Shown piece by piece: positions 1-9,221 of a stretch of 64,000 nt of DNA (positions within the stretch are counted from its first letter, which is position 1; each line of letters opens with the position of its first letter). The stretch is from the NCBI RefSeq assembly GCF_019042245.1, contig NZ_JAHQCX010000021.1:1-64000 (forward strand), read 5' to 3'. A program made the translations under genes and the position numbers. Under the pieces are notes generated by a model, which ran no database searches, had not been told where the DNA came from, and saw only the letters and a program-made list of their open reading frames with translations. This DNA comes from Diplocloster modestus (GTDB lineage: Bacteria > Bacillota > Clostridia > Lachnospirales > Lachnospiraceae).

Positions 1-127
1 TTCTACTCAAAAAAATACCCCCTTTCAGGAAACAAGTTTTTATTATTTCACTTGTCTACCTAAAAGGGAGCATATCATTATCGGAAGAGGGCAAATTGTT
101 ATCATTTTTTCTTACGTATACGGTGCT

Positions 128-502
128 CTAAAGATTCGGCTCACGCATCTTATCACGAAGCTGCAGTACCTTGGCGAATTCAATCAGATCCACCCGCGAT
201 TCATAGGAGAGCTTAATAAATTGGCGCATCAAAGAATGCTCCAGCTCATAATCAGAGTAAATTTTCTGATTTGTCTCAGTCAAGTTGGGATTGGACTTTC
301 CGAAGGAATCACCTGTGATCAGGTAATCAATCGAGACATTGAAGAATTCCGAAAGCTTGATTAGTTTTTCGAAATCAGGCTGTTTATCCTTTGTCTCATA
401 GCCGGCAATCGTAGGTCGGGAAACCCTTAAAAAGTCAGCCAGTTCTCCCTGGGTGATGCGATTCGCTTTTCGTAACTCTTTTAAAATACTTCCAAACGAC
501 AT
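128..502 (-). CDS. XRE-family helix-turn-helix regulator
   Basis: A 124-residue cytoplasmic DNA-binding protein. Residues about 5-60 form a classical Cro/CI-type helix-turn-helix, with the run ITQGELADFLRVSRPTIAGYE covering helices 2 and 3. The C-terminal half is short, charged and probably helical, and may serve for dimerisation. I start it at 502 because a GGAGGG ribosome site lies a few bases upstream; an in-frame extension to 613 has no such site. It stands alone, upstream of no obvious operon, so its target is unknown. It may be autoregulatory, as is common for single-domain XRE proteins, but I see no clear operator. Confidence 0.85.
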   Translation of the reverse strand: MSFGSILKELRKANRITQGELADFLRVSRPTIAGYETKDKQPDFEKLIKLSEFFNVSIDYLITGDSFGKSNPNLTETNQKIYSDYELEHSLMRQFIKLSYESRVDLIEFAKVLQLRDKMREPNL

Positions 503-687
503 ATTTCTCCCTCCTTTGCTATCTATTGTACCATTTAGAAATGAAATGGATATAGTTGTGTCGAAAATCAACAACAAAAAAGACAAATTCTCCAATTCGT
601 GCCTAAAGGGCACACACTGGCTTCCATGGACGGGCCTGCAGAAAAGGGTGAAACCTGCTGGGATTTTGCTAAAGAGCCAGGATGACT

Positions 688-1761
688 CTAATTCTGAAGC
701 ACGGAGATCGCTTCCGGATAGTTCCCCAGCAGAGCATCCGAAAAAGCATTCGTCTCGATCCTTGGAAGCCAGACCCCATTTGTTTGGGTCATAGGCAGGG
801 AAGTCTCGATGGTTACGGAAGTCATACTTTCTTCCAGGAGGTTCAGAAGCAGGTCGGAGGACTTTATCAGGAATTCCTCATCTGTCAGCTTCAGCAGAGC
901 GGGATCATTTTTGAGGGTATTTAGCTGGTCTTTGTAAGCAGTGAAGAGCTTTGGCAGGTCCGCGGTGGTCAGATTCAGGGAGAGGTTGACAAGGGCGGAG
1001 GTGTCAGTCTGTTCGCAGGAGAGGATCTGGTAGTCCAGGTTCTTATGGATCTGGGCCGCGTAGGCCAGATCCTGGGAGGAAGCCTGGGGTTCCTGGTCGG
1101 AGAAAAAGTGACGGATAGACAGGTATTGACGCAGCGTTTCCGGAGCCATCTCTTTTAATTGGTCCAGGTAGGCCTGTGCCATGGCGGACGCAGAGGTAAG
1201 GCCTGAGTTTTCGATACTGGTGATCAAACCTCCGGTGAGCTGGTCCAGGACTGTGGAAGGGGCCTCATAGGCCCAGCCGTCCTCACTGCGTATGAGAGAC
1301 AGGGTGATCCGACGGGTCTGGAACTCGGAAGATGAGTTAAGGATATCGGACAGGATATCCGTACAGTCCAATGCGGATGCCTGTCCCATTGGCCCTGAGG
1401 TAATATAGCGGTTCAGAATCTCTGAACGATAGGCATCCATCAGCTGTTCCATGTTGCGGGTGGTCAGTTTTATAGTAACTTCTGCTTTTTCGCCGGTGAT
1501 CTTCGAGGACTGGATCTGGTAGTCGTAATTTTCCAGGAGACGGGATGCCAGGATCCCATGATCGTAGTCCAGGAGCTGAAGGGATTTATCCTGGTCCAGC
1601 TGGTGTATGGTATTCAGAAGGTCCTCGTCTGTCTCAGGATGTTTGAGGGCTTCCAGCTGTTCTTTGAGCTGGGCCTTGGGATTGTGCAGGGCGCATCCGG
1701 ACAGGCATAGGGACAGGCTAAGTGCGGCGAGCAGCAGTGGCAGTAAATAACGGCTATTCAT
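688..1761 (-). CDS. Secreted lipoprotein with an internal duplication
   Basis: A 357-residue protein with a lipoprotein signal peptide: a short basic start, a Leu/Ala-rich core, and the lipobox LSGC with Cys23 as the lipidated residue, so it should be anchored outside the membrane. The mature part contains two similar halves. A segment near residue 78 (NYDYQIQSS followed by a beta-rich stretch ending in LTTRNMEQLMDAY) matches a segment near residue 240 (NLDYQILSC, then LTTADLPKLFTAY). This suggests duplication of an alpha/beta domain of the type found in small Firmicute lipoproteins of unknown role. No catalytic motif is visible. The gene is divergent from the ABC importer genes that begin at 2242. 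Confidence 0.75.
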   Translation of the reverse strand: MNSRYLLPLLLAALSLSLCLSGCALHNPKAQLKEQLEALKHPETDEDLLNTIHQLDQDKSLQLLDYDHGILASRLLENYDYQIQSSKITGEKAEVTIKLTTRNMEQLMDAYRSEILNRYITSGPMGQASALDCTDILSDILNSSSEFQTRRITLSLIRSEDGWAYEAPSTVLDQLTGGLITSIENSGLTSASAMAQAYLDQLKEMAPETLRQYLSIRHFFSDQEPQASSQDLAYAAQIHKNLDYQILSCEQTDTSALVNLSLNLTTADLPKLFTAYKDQLNTLKNDPALLKLTDEEFLIKSSDLLLNLLEESMTSVTIETSLPMTQTNGVWLPRIETNAFSDALLGNYPEAISVLQN

Positions 1762-2241
1762 ATGTAATTGAGAACCTCCTCTTCCATTTGATCTGTTCCA
1801 TTTTCAAATTGAATGATTCCATTTTTGCAGGATTTGTTTCATAGTATTGCGGATTACTATAGCATACGGAAAAATGGAAAACAAGAAAAGCGGGGGGGAT
1901 TTTGTCGAGGATAAAAAATGTTTTTTGTACCTTGAAACTCTTTTTTATAGCTATGAGCACTTAGCGGCCGTTTTTTGGCCGCTTACGTGCGATGCATGAA
2001 AAATAGTCAGCGAGGCTTTTTCGAGCGCTACTATTTTTTAAAGTGTGCGATTCTGCAACCCTTTTTTGCCGATTTGTCTTATTGCGAAATGCACAACAAA
2101 ACTATAATATTAATGTAAATAATAAGTAAAGTGACAGACAAAAAATGATGAAAGGAGAATTAAAATTAAAATTTTATAGAAAGAGTTACGAAGGCAATAT
2201 TAAAAAAGTAAAAGTGAACAGAGATTAAAGGGGGATTATTC
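1762..2241. other. Divergent intergenic region with hairpin repeat and promoter
   Basis: No gene is seen here. The stretch holds the ribosome site of the minus-strand lipoprotein gene, a copy of the hairpin repeat at about 1945-2039, and a plausible promoter for the importer genes. The promoter has a good TATAAT -10 at 2103-2108 but only a weak -35. A long AT-rich untranslated leader of about 130 bases then runs to the SBP start. Confidence 0.5.
1945..2039 (+). repeat. Hairpin repeat family, copy 1
   Basis: A unit of about 95 bp whose reverse complement recurs at 11153-11250 with almost no change and at 25899-25987 with a different stem. It contains a stem of AGCGGCC / GGCCGCT around a T-rich loop, enclosed by GCAC / GTGC, and a conserved flank containing TAGCGCTCGAAAAAGCCTC on the opposite strand. 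It lies in a divergent intergenic region, so here it does not act as a simple gene-end terminator. Confidence 0.8.
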
Positions 2242-3306
2242 ATGAAAAGAAAATTAGCAGTCTTATTAACGGTTACCATGTGTTTTGGCCTTCTGGCCGG
2301 TTGTGGCTCCAAAAAAGAGGAAGCGCCCGCAGCTTCATCCGGGACGGGAGATTCCCAGGAAGCGCCTGCAGCGGAACCGGAAGAAACGAAGAGTATGACA
2401 CTTTACTATTCTAATTCCACGGACTGGGCTGATCCTATCATCCAGGAATTCGAGGACCAGACGGGTATCAAGGTGGATCTGGTACAGGATGGAACTTCAT
2501 CCCTGTTCGCGCGTATTAAAGCGGAAGCAGGCAATCCGCAGGCGGATGTGGTTTGGGGCGGAGTAATCGATACCTACCGTGCCAATCAGGATATGCTCCA
2601 GCAGTATACCTCTTCCAACGTGGATTCCTTAAAAGACGCGGCAAAAGATGCCAACGGCTACTATACCGGATTCGATATGGGACCCATGGTTATGATCTAT
2701 AACACGGAGCTGGTGGATGCAGCCGGCGCGCCGACTTCCTGGGCAGACCTGCTGGATGAGAAATATAAAGGCCAGATCGCCTGCGCGGATCCGACCTCCG
2801 CATCCTCTTCTTTTGCCTGCATGATGTCTATTATTCTGGCGTACGGAACAGATGACGGCAAAGGCTATGAATTTATCGAGAAGTTAGTGGATAATCTGGA
2901 TGGAAAGATCCTGGATTCCTCTTCCGGTGTATATAAGGGAGTAGCGGATGGGGAATACATGGTCGGATTGACCTATGAGGAAGCGGCGCTGCGCTATATC
3001 CAGTCAGGCGCTAATATCGCGATCGTATATCCCAGCGAGGGAACTTCTTCCAGCCCTTCCGGTATGGCGATCGTCAAAGATTGCCAGAATTTGAAAAACG
3101 CGCAGAAATTTATCGACTATCTCAGCAGTAAAGAGGTTCAGGAGCAGTTGGGCGACTTAAACCGCCGCTCGGTACGATCTGACGTCTCAGATCCGGACAC
3201 CATGGAAGCATGGGATAAAATCACCTTCGTGAATATGGATATCGACTGGACATCAAGCCATACCCAGGAATTCAACGATAAATGGAATGATTTGATCTCC
3301 CGTTAA
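2242..3306 (+). CDS. ABC importer substrate-binding lipoprotein (iron/phosphonate/polyamine type)
   Basis: A 354-residue extracellular binding protein. The signal peptide ends in the lipobox LAGC (Cys21), followed by an Ala/Glu/Pro-rich linker. The mature domain begins with TLYYSNSTDWADPIIQEFE and then IKVDLVQDGTSSLFARIKAE, the pattern of the bacterial solute-binding family that includes FbpA/AfuA and 2-aminoethylphosphonate binders. The motif ADVVWGG matches the ligand-cleft region of that family. The substrate cannot be read from sequence: ferric iron, phosphonate or sugar phosphate are all possible. It is the first gene of an operon with the ATPase and the fused permease, and has a GGGGG-type ribosome site just upstream. 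Confidence 0.85.
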   Translation: MKRKLAVLLTVTMCFGLLAGCGSKKEEAPAASSGTGDSQEAPAAEPEETKSMTLYYSNSTDWADPIIQEFEDQTGIKVDLVQDGTSSLFARIKAEAGNPQADVVWGGVIDTYRANQDMLQQYTSSNVDSLKDAAKDANGYYTGFDMGPMVMIYNTELVDAAGAPTSWADLLDEKYKGQIACADPTSASSSFACMMSIILAYGTDDGKGYEFIEKLVDNLDGKILDSSSGVYKGVADGEYMVGLTYEEAALRYIQSGANIAIVYPSEGTSSSPSGMAIVKDCQNLKNAQKFIDYLSSKEVQEQLGDLNRRSVRSDVSDPDTMEAWDKITFVNMDIDWTSSHTQEFNDKWNDLISR

Positions 3307-3330
3307 CTGCGGAAGCGATTCGGATAAACC

Positions 3331-3373
3331 AGGAGGAAGGATGAGAATGCACTAAAAAACCATCCTTCCTCCT
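3331..3373 (+). other. Intercistronic stem-loop after the SBP gene
   Basis: A perfect 13-bp stem (3331-3343 with 3361-3373) around a 17-base loop sits between the binding-protein stop and the ATPase start. It lacks a proper T-run. It is therefore more likely to protect the upstream mRNA end or attenuate transcription than to end it fully. Such hairpins usually raise binding-protein levels over transporter components. Confidence 0.7.
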
Positions 3374-3402
3374 TTAAAATGAAGAGATGGAGGAAGAGGA
3401 TT

Positions 3403-4479
3403 ATGAGCAGTCAAAGGGTGAAGATCGACGGCGCGACGAAGGTATATGGGGACTTCAAAGCTTGTGACCACATCAGTCTGGACATTAAGGAAGGGGAATT
3501 TTTTACACTGCTGGGACCTTCCGGCTGTGGCAAGACGACGCTTTTGCGCATGATCGCGGGATTTAATCCGATCGATGAAGGAAAAATATATTTTAATGAC
3601 AAAGAAATCAATCATATTCCGGCGGATAAAAGAAATATCGGTATGGTATTCCAAAACTATGCCATATTTCCGCATATGACCGTTCAGGGAAATGTAGAAT
3701 ACGGCCTGAAAGCACGGAAGATCAAAGGAAAAGAGCTGACGGACCGTGCCATGGAAGCTATGAAGATGATGCAGATCGACAATCTGAAAGATCGTATGCC
3801 CAGCCAGCTCTCCGGCGGCCAGCAGCAGCGTGTGGCTCTGGCCAGAGCAGTGGTCATCCATCCGGATGTGCTGCTGATGGACGAACCGCTGTGTAATCTG
3901 GATGCCAAACTTCGTGTGACCATGCGTACAAGTATCAAGAAAATCCAAAAGCAGCTGAACATTACGACCATATATGTCACCCATGACCAGGAGGAGGCGT
4001 TATCCATATCGGACCGGATCGCCATTATCCATGACGGACAGGTGGAACAGCTGGGAGAACCGATGGAGATCTATACGAAACCGTCGAATATGTTTGTGGC
4101 GAACTTTATCGGAACCTCCTGCTTCCTGGACGGGGAAGCGAGCGGCGGTGTCGTGAGGATCCTGGGAGTGAAACAGCTGGAACTGAATATCGACAGGGAA
4201 TATGAAGGGATGGTAAAGGTATCCGTCCGCCCCGAGTACGTCCATCTGGGAGCGCCGAAGGAGGGGGAGATTCAGGGGACGATTACCATGAGCACCTTCC
4301 TTGGGGATTTTATGAATTATGAGATCCAGATTGACAACGGCCCATTGATCGAAGTCAACGAGTACACGGATGAGATGGACATTTCCCGGAAAACAAATGA
4401 CAGGGTAAGCCTGGAGCTGATGTCCGGACGGATCTGCGTGTTTGACGCGGAGAAGGAAAAAACGATCATGCGCGATTGA
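3403..4479 (+). CDS. ABC importer ATPase (FbpC/PotA type)
   Basis: A 358-residue cytoplasmic ATPase that drives the importer. It has Walker A GPSGCGKTT, a Q-loop in MVFQNYAIFPHMT, the signature LSGGQQQR, Walker B LLMDEPLCNLD and the switch His in YVTHDQEEA. The C-terminal third fits a TOBE-type regulatory domain, as in FbpC/PotA/AfuC relatives. I choose 3403 rather than 3379 because GGAGG lies just before 3403. It sits between the SBP and the double permease, so the three genes form a complete importer. Confidence 0.9.
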   Translation: MSSQRVKIDGATKVYGDFKACDHISLDIKEGEFFTLLGPSGCGKTTLLRMIAGFNPIDEGKIYFNDKEINHIPADKRNIGMVFQNYAIFPHMTVQGNVEYGLKARKIKGKELTDRAMEAMKMMQIDNLKDRMPSQLSGGQQQRVALARAVVIHPDVLLMDEPLCNLDAKLRVTMRTSIKKIQKQLNITTIYVTHDQEEALSISDRIAIIHDGQVEQLGEPMEIYTKPSNMFVANFIGTSCFLDGEASGGVVRILGVKQLELNIDREYEGMVKVSVRPEYVHLGAPKEGEIQGTITMSTFLGDFMNYEIQIDNGPLIEVNEYTDEMDISRKTNDRVSLELMSGRICVFDAEKEKTIMRD

Positions 4480-4502
4480 CGGCGGTTAAAAGGAGGGGCG
4501 TT

Positions 4503-6188
4503 ATGAAGGAAAATACAAAACCAAAAAAGAAAATTTATGAAAAGCTCCACATGGATCGATTTAATTTCTGGACGATCATGAGTCTGCTGATTCTGATCCT
4601 GTGTCTGATCTTTATCGTATATCCGTTCCTGAAGCTGATTGTCCAGAGTTTTCAGAACCCGGATACCAACGCGTTTACCATGAGCAACTACCTGAAGTTT
4701 TTCCAGAAGAAATACTATCAGGAAGCGCTGGGGCACAGCCTTCTGATCAGTACGGTGGTGACGATCCTGGCTACCCTGCTGGGGGTGCCGCTGGCATACA
4801 TCGGGTCCCGCTTTAATCTGTACTGGAAAAGGCTGATCAATGTAATGGTGGTTCTCTCCATGCTGTCACCGCCGTTTATCGGTGCTTACGCCTGGATCAC
4901 TCTGCTGGGCCGCGCGGGATTTATCACAAAACTGCTGTCCATGATCGGAATCGAAATGGGGGAGATCTATGGATTTAAAGGGATCGTCCTGGTATTTACC
5001 CTGAAACTCTATCCCATGGTCTATCTCTATGTGTCAGGCGCGCTGGGGAGCATCGATTCCTCCCTGGAGGAAGCCAGCGAGAATCTGGGGATCTCCGGTA
5101 TCCGCAGGATTCTGAAGATTACATTCCCGGTCATCCTGCCGACTATCTTGTCATCGGCGCTGATGGTGTTCATGACGGCTCTGGCTGACTTCGGTACTCC
5201 CAGGCTGATCGGGGAAGGCTACAGCACGCTGCCGGTTATCATTTATAAGGAATTCCTGAATGAGGTGGGAACGGACACGGGCTTTGCCAGCGCCTTGAGC
5301 GTCATTATCATCATCATTGCCCTGCTGGTGCTCTTCGTCCAGAAGCGGTTCGTAGACAGAAAGAGTTATAATATGACCAGCCTTCGTCCGCCGGCGGTCA
5401 TCGAGCTGACCCGGGGGAAAAAGCTTCTGGCAACGGCGGTGGTGTTCTTTGTATCCTTCCTGTCGGTATTGCCGCAGATCACGGTTACGATCCAGTCGTT
5501 CCTAAAGACCAACGGCCCGCTGTTTGCAGCCGGTTTCAGCCTGGACAGTTACCGCCAGGTGGCCAATAAGCTGGGGCGCAGTATTACCAATACCTTTTTG
5601 TATTCCTTTATTGCACTGGCTATCATTGTACTGCTGGGACTGATCGGTTCCTACCTGATCGTCAGGCGGAAAAGCTTTGTGTCCAACCTGATCGACATGC
5701 TGCTGATGTTCCCCTATGTCATCCCGGGAGCTGTTCTCGGTATCTGCCTGACAGTGGCCTTTAATCAGGGGGCAATCGTACTGACCGGAACTATGTGGGC
5801 GATTATTATCTCATTTGTCATACGAAAGCTTCCTTATACCATGAGGTCCAGTGTGGGTATCCTCTACCAGATTGATAATTCGGTGGAGGAAGCATCCATA
5901 AGCCTGGGCGTCCCGGCTATGAAAACTTTCTTTAAAACGACGGTGCACCTGATGCTGCCCGGCCTGATGTCGGGGGCGGTCTTAAGCCTGATCAGCGTAA
6001 TGAATACATTGAGCGCCACGCTGATTTTGTATACAGGAAAGACGATTACGATATCCGTGGCAATCTTTAACTGTGTCAATAATGACGCGTACGGACAGGC
6101 GGCTGCGCTGTCGACTATTCTGACCCTGGCTACGGTAGTGTGTCTGCTGATCTTTAATAAAGTTTCGGGCGGCAAGAGTGTAGTCTGA
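4503..6188 (+). CDS. ABC importer double-length permease (FbpB type)
   Basis: A 561-residue inner-membrane protein made of two fused permease halves, each with about six membrane segments. Each half carries the cytoplasmic EAA loop that docks onto the ATPase: EEASENLGISGIRRILK in the first and EEASISLGVPAMKTFFK in the second. This fused layout is typical of FbpB/AfuB and 2-aminoethylphosphonate importers. The start at 4503 follows a strong AAAGGAGGGG site; a TTG start at 4476 overlapping the ATPase stop is less likely. Confidence 0.9.
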   Translation: MKENTKPKKKIYEKLHMDRFNFWTIMSLLILILCLIFIVYPFLKLIVQSFQNPDTNAFTMSNYLKFFQKKYYQEALGHSLLISTVVTILATLLGVPLAYIGSRFNLYWKRLINVMVVLSMLSPPFIGAYAWITLLGRAGFITKLLSMIGIEMGEIYGFKGIVLVFTLKLYPMVYLYVSGALGSIDSSLEEASENLGISGIRRILKITFPVILPTILSSALMVFMTALADFGTPRLIGEGYSTLPVIIYKEFLNEVGTDTGFASALSVIIIIIALLVLFVQKRFVDRKSYNMTSLRPPAVIELTRGKKLLATAVVFFVSFLSVLPQITVTIQSFLKTNGPLFAAGFSLDSYRQVANKLGRSITNTFLYSFIALAIIVLLGLIGSYLIVRRKSFVSNLIDMLLMFPYVIPGAVLGICLTVAFNQGAIVLTGTMWAIIISFVIRKLPYTMRSSVGILYQIDNSVEEASISLGVPAMKTFFKTTVHLMLPGLMSGAVLSLISVMNTLSATLILYTGKTITISVAIFNCVNNDAYGQAAALSTILTLATVVCLLIFNKVSGGKSVV

Positions 6189-6359
6189 AAAAATAGCAGC
6201 GTTAGGATATAGTTCTCATAGCGGTAAAGACATGGATAGGAAATTGAGGAAATAGAAAGTTATGGGGAATTGTTCGGTCCTCATGACTTTCTTTTCCCTA
6301 TATTTTCAGGTAAAATAGAACATAACGTGGAGAAAGGTTACAAAGTGAAACTTATCTGG

Positions 6360-6468
6360 AAACGTTCATCCATACCTAGATGTGCTAAAATACGCACGCA
6401 TGGAGGAACGGCTGAACGAAAACGTTCATCCATACCTAGATGTGCTAAAATACGCACGCATGGAGGAA
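6360..6468 (+). repeat. Tandem 60-bp leader repeat carrying hairpin and ribosome site
   Basis: Two copies with 49 identical bases each (6360-6408 and 6420-6468) at a 60-bp period. Each has a small GTGC/GCAC hairpin directly followed by ATGGAGGA, so both carry a ribosome site. The second copy serves the histidine kinase start at 6472. The last 16 bases (TACGCACGCATGGAGG) occur a third time at 8221-8236, before the response regulator. The repeat reads open in frame with the kinase, but as leader it needs no translation. Confidence 0.85.
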
Positions 6469-6471
6469 AAA

Positions 6472-8217
6472 ATGCTGAAAAAAATTTCAGAGAGCTATTT
6501 TTGCCGTATATTTTCCGCCTTTTTTGTATCGTGTCTGGTATTCGCGGTGATCCTGAGCGGAATCATCAGCTTCGCTTTCTATCGTATCTATCTATCCAAC
6601 TTAAGACAGCAGAGCGCCGGCACCGCAGAAAAAGTCCGTAATGCAATCGACAATGAGATAGAAAATTATAAAGAAGTGATCTGTAATCTGACTCAGGACG
6701 AGGAGGTCCGGGCCTTTTTTACTGACCCTGACGCGGAGAACGCCAATACTGTGCTGCGCTCTCTTTACATATTAAAAAATGGTAATAATCAGAAAGCTGC
6801 CATCAGTATCGTGAAACTGAATCCGACCCAGTGGCTGTCTACCTCAGAACAGGTGATGAAATCCACGCATGCTTCATTTGAAAACTGGGGCGTATTCCGA
6901 AAGGCAAATGAGGGAGAGGATGTATCGGTCTACGCCGTCGCCCGGGATGCCATGCTCAATGAAGAGGATCGGATCTGTATGGCCAAAGCTTATCGGGATG
7001 AAAAGGATCAGGTACTGGGATACGTCCTTGTGGAGATTCCCAGAAGCACCATTGACGTGATTGTAAATGAGTACGCGGAACAGTATAAAACGATGTTTAT
7101 GATACTGAATCACAGCGGTGCTATTATTTACCATACCTCCGGGCTGGAATATGAGGGACTTGGTAAAACAGAAGAATACGGTTTTGACCATAACTGGAAA
7201 GACAAGACGACGGGTATCATAGGCGACACCTTTGCCTACAGCCGAAGTGACGCCTACGGCCTTCTCTATATTAAGGAAATGCCGTCCGATGTGATGAACA
7301 AGATCATGAGTGCCATCTTAAAAGCGATGATACCAGGCCTGATGATCATAGCGGTACTGGGCTTAGGACTTTCCGGAATGCTGGCTCGGTCCATATCGGC
7401 CCCGATCCAGAGAATCCGGGAATCCATGGCAAAGGTCAAGCACGGGGATTTAAGTGCCAGAGTGATCGTTGACCGGAAGGATGAGATCGGACAGCTGGGC
7501 GATTCGTTTAATTCCATGACAGAACAGATCGGGGAGCTGATGGCTAACATTGATGAGGAAAAGCACAGCCTTTGGATCGCGGAGACCCGTTCCTTGAGTC
7601 TGCAGATGAATCCCCATTTTCTGTATAACACGCTGGATCTGATCAAGTGGAATGCGAAATTGAACCGGACCAGTGAGATCTCTGATATTACCGTGCAGCT
7701 GGGACGTCTTCTTCGGCGCGTGATGAATACGAAAGCCGATCTGGTAACCGTTTCCTATGAGATGGAAATTATCCGGTCTTTTCTGGAAATACAGAAAAAG
7801 CATTACGGAGACCGGCTGCATATGGAGGCGGAGCTGCAAAACGGCATGGAAGAGGAACTTATCCCCAAGCTGATCCTGCAGCCTATGGTGGAGAACGCGA
7901 TCGTGCACGGATTTTCCGGTAAGTCGGGAGAGTGCCGGATCTGTCTGAACGGCAGAATTGATGGGGAGTATCTCATTTTCAGTGTGGAAGATAACGGGAA
8001 CGGAATGGATCAGGAGACCCTGGATTCGCTGCTGGCTTTCCGGCAGGAAGGGACTCATCATATCGGTCTGAACAATGTACAAAGAAGAGCCAGATTATTT
8101 GGAGATGAGAGCTGCGGAATATCCGCAGCCAGCATCTTTGGGGAGGGAACCCATATTACTCTGCGGATTAAGCATATCGAAAAGGAAAAACCATCTGATG
8201 CGGATGGAAAGTTCTGA
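6472..8217 (+). CDS. YesM-type sensor histidine kinase
   Basis: A 581-residue membrane kinase. It has an N-terminal membrane segment (about residues 10-35), an extracellular sensing region of roughly 250 residues, a second membrane segment, a HAMP domain, and the His_kinase/HATPase pair of the LytS/YesM group. The phospho-acceptor His lies in SLQMNPHFLYNTLD. The ATP site shows ENAIVHGF, DNGNGM and IGLNNVQRR. I start at 6472 after GGAGG; upstream in-frame starts lie inside a tandem repeat. It is followed immediately by its response regulator and preceded by an ABC importer, which it probably controls in response to the imported solute. Confidence 0.9.
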   Translation: MLKKISESYFCRIFSAFFVSCLVFAVILSGIISFAFYRIYLSNLRQQSAGTAEKVRNAIDNEIENYKEVICNLTQDEEVRAFFTDPDAENANTVLRSLYILKNGNNQKAAISIVKLNPTQWLSTSEQVMKSTHASFENWGVFRKANEGEDVSVYAVARDAMLNEEDRICMAKAYRDEKDQVLGYVLVEIPRSTIDVIVNEYAEQYKTMFMILNHSGAIIYHTSGLEYEGLGKTEEYGFDHNWKDKTTGIIGDTFAYSRSDAYGLLYIKEMPSDVMNKIMSAILKAMIPGLMIIAVLGLGLSGMLARSISAPIQRIRESMAKVKHGDLSARVIVDRKDEIGQLGDSFNSMTEQIGELMANIDEEKHSLWIAETRSLSLQMNPHFLYNTLDLIKWNAKLNRTSEISDITVQLGRLLRRVMNTKADLVTVSYEMEIIRSFLEIQKKHYGDRLHMEAELQNGMEEELIPKLILQPMVENAIVHGFSGKSGECRICLNGRIDGEYLIFSVEDNGNGMDQETLDSLLAFRQEGTHHIGLNNVQRRARLFGDESCGISAASIFGEGTHITLRIKHIEKEKPSDADGKF

Positions 8218-8241
8218 ATTTACGCACGCATGGAGGTAAAA

Positions 8242-9048
8242 ATGATAAAAGTTTTGTTAGTAGAAGACGAGGATCTGATCCGCCAGGGACTGAAACTGAC
8301 CACTACCTGGTCGGATTTTGGGAGTGAGATTATCGGGGAGGCGGCTGACGGAGAGGAGGGCCGTGAGATGATTCTCAGATTGAAACCGGATCTTGTTATA
8401 ACTGATATAAAAATGCCGAAACTGAGTGGGCTGGAAATGATCGAGAGCCTGCAGGATGAGATATCCTGTGAATACATTATTCTTTCCGGCTATGATGAGT
8501 TTGCCTATGCCAAAAGAGCTATGCGAATGGGTGTGCGGGGCTATCTGCTGAAACCGATCGATGATAAGGAGCTGGAGGAGGTCATGTCCAGTACCATCAA
8601 AAGTATCAGAGAGAAACAGGCCGTGTATAAAAGTCTGTCGGAAAAGCTGGGAAAGGAATTCACGGAAGAACAGAAAGCCGTTGATTTCGGAAACTTACAG
8701 GATAAATATCTGGCCCGGGCCTGCGAGATCATACACAGCCGCTATCAGGAGGATCTGACGCTCAGGAATGTGGCGGACGAACTGAATATCAGCGACAGCT
8801 ATCTGGGGAAATTATTCAAAACAAAAACCAGTTATACGTTCCTGGAAGTTTTAACCCTGTACCGGATCAAGGGAGCGGTGGATCTTCTGAAGAACTCCGA
8901 TCTGAAGGTGTATGAAATCGCCTATGCGATAGGTTATGGTGATGCCAAATATTTTAGCAAGGTTTTCCGGAAAATCGTGGGAATAAAACCTATGGAGTTT
9001 AAGAACGGATATCAATTAACACAGAATCATATTTTGAATAGGTTATAG
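8242..9048 (+). CDS. YesN-type response regulator with AraC DNA-binding domain
   Basis: A 268-residue cytoplasmic regulator. The receiver domain (about 1-120) has the acidic pair in VEDED, the phospho-acceptor Asp in LVITDIKMP and the conserved Lys in LLKPID. The C-terminal half is an AraC/XylS double helix-turn-helix (RNVADELNISDSYLGKLFK and IAYAIGYGDAKYFSKVFRK). It pairs with the YesM-type kinase 24 bases upstream. The start at 8242 is set by GGAGG at 8231-8235. Expected target: the promoter of the importer genes at 2242. Confidence 0.92.
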   Translation: MIKVLLVEDEDLIRQGLKLTTTWSDFGSEIIGEAADGEEGREMILRLKPDLVITDIKMPKLSGLEMIESLQDEISCEYIILSGYDEFAYAKRAMRMGVRGYLLKPIDDKELEEVMSSTIKSIREKQAVYKSLSEKLGKEFTEEQKAVDFGNLQDKYLARACEIIHSRYQEDLTLRNVADELNISDSYLGKLFKTKTSYTFLEVLTLYRIKGAVDLLKNSDLKVYEIAYAIGYGDAKYFSKVFRKIVGIKPMEFKNGYQLTQNHILNRL

Positions 9049-9065
9049 GTTATGGATCGGAAGAC

Positions 9066-9112
9066 GGACGAAACAGGCAGAGCATTATATGACGCAGCTG
9101 CCTGTTCCGTCC
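9066..9112 (+). terminator. Hairpin after the response regulator gene
   Basis: A 15-bp stem with one mismatch (GGACGAAACAGGCAG paired with CTGCCTGTTCCGTCC) lies 17 bases after the regulator stop and is followed by a weak ATTTCTTA tract. It most likely ends the importer/two-component operon. Confidence 0.6.
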
Positions 9113-9221
9113 ATTTCTTATGAGCCGCTGGCTTTCTGGGAAGGCTGGGAACCTGTATTTTGATCTGCATTTCATTCCCGGGATAGAAGTGGGGAGAAAA
9201 ATGAAAAGGGATGGAGATGGG

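Noticed and set aside
6360-6468. CRISPR array
   Set aside because: Two tandem units with an almost fixed joint and no cas genes; better explained as duplicated leader.
6382-6471. Longer N-terminus of the histidine kinase starting at GTG 6382
   Set aside because: The extra codons lie wholly in a tandem DNA repeat and a good ribosome site precedes 6472.
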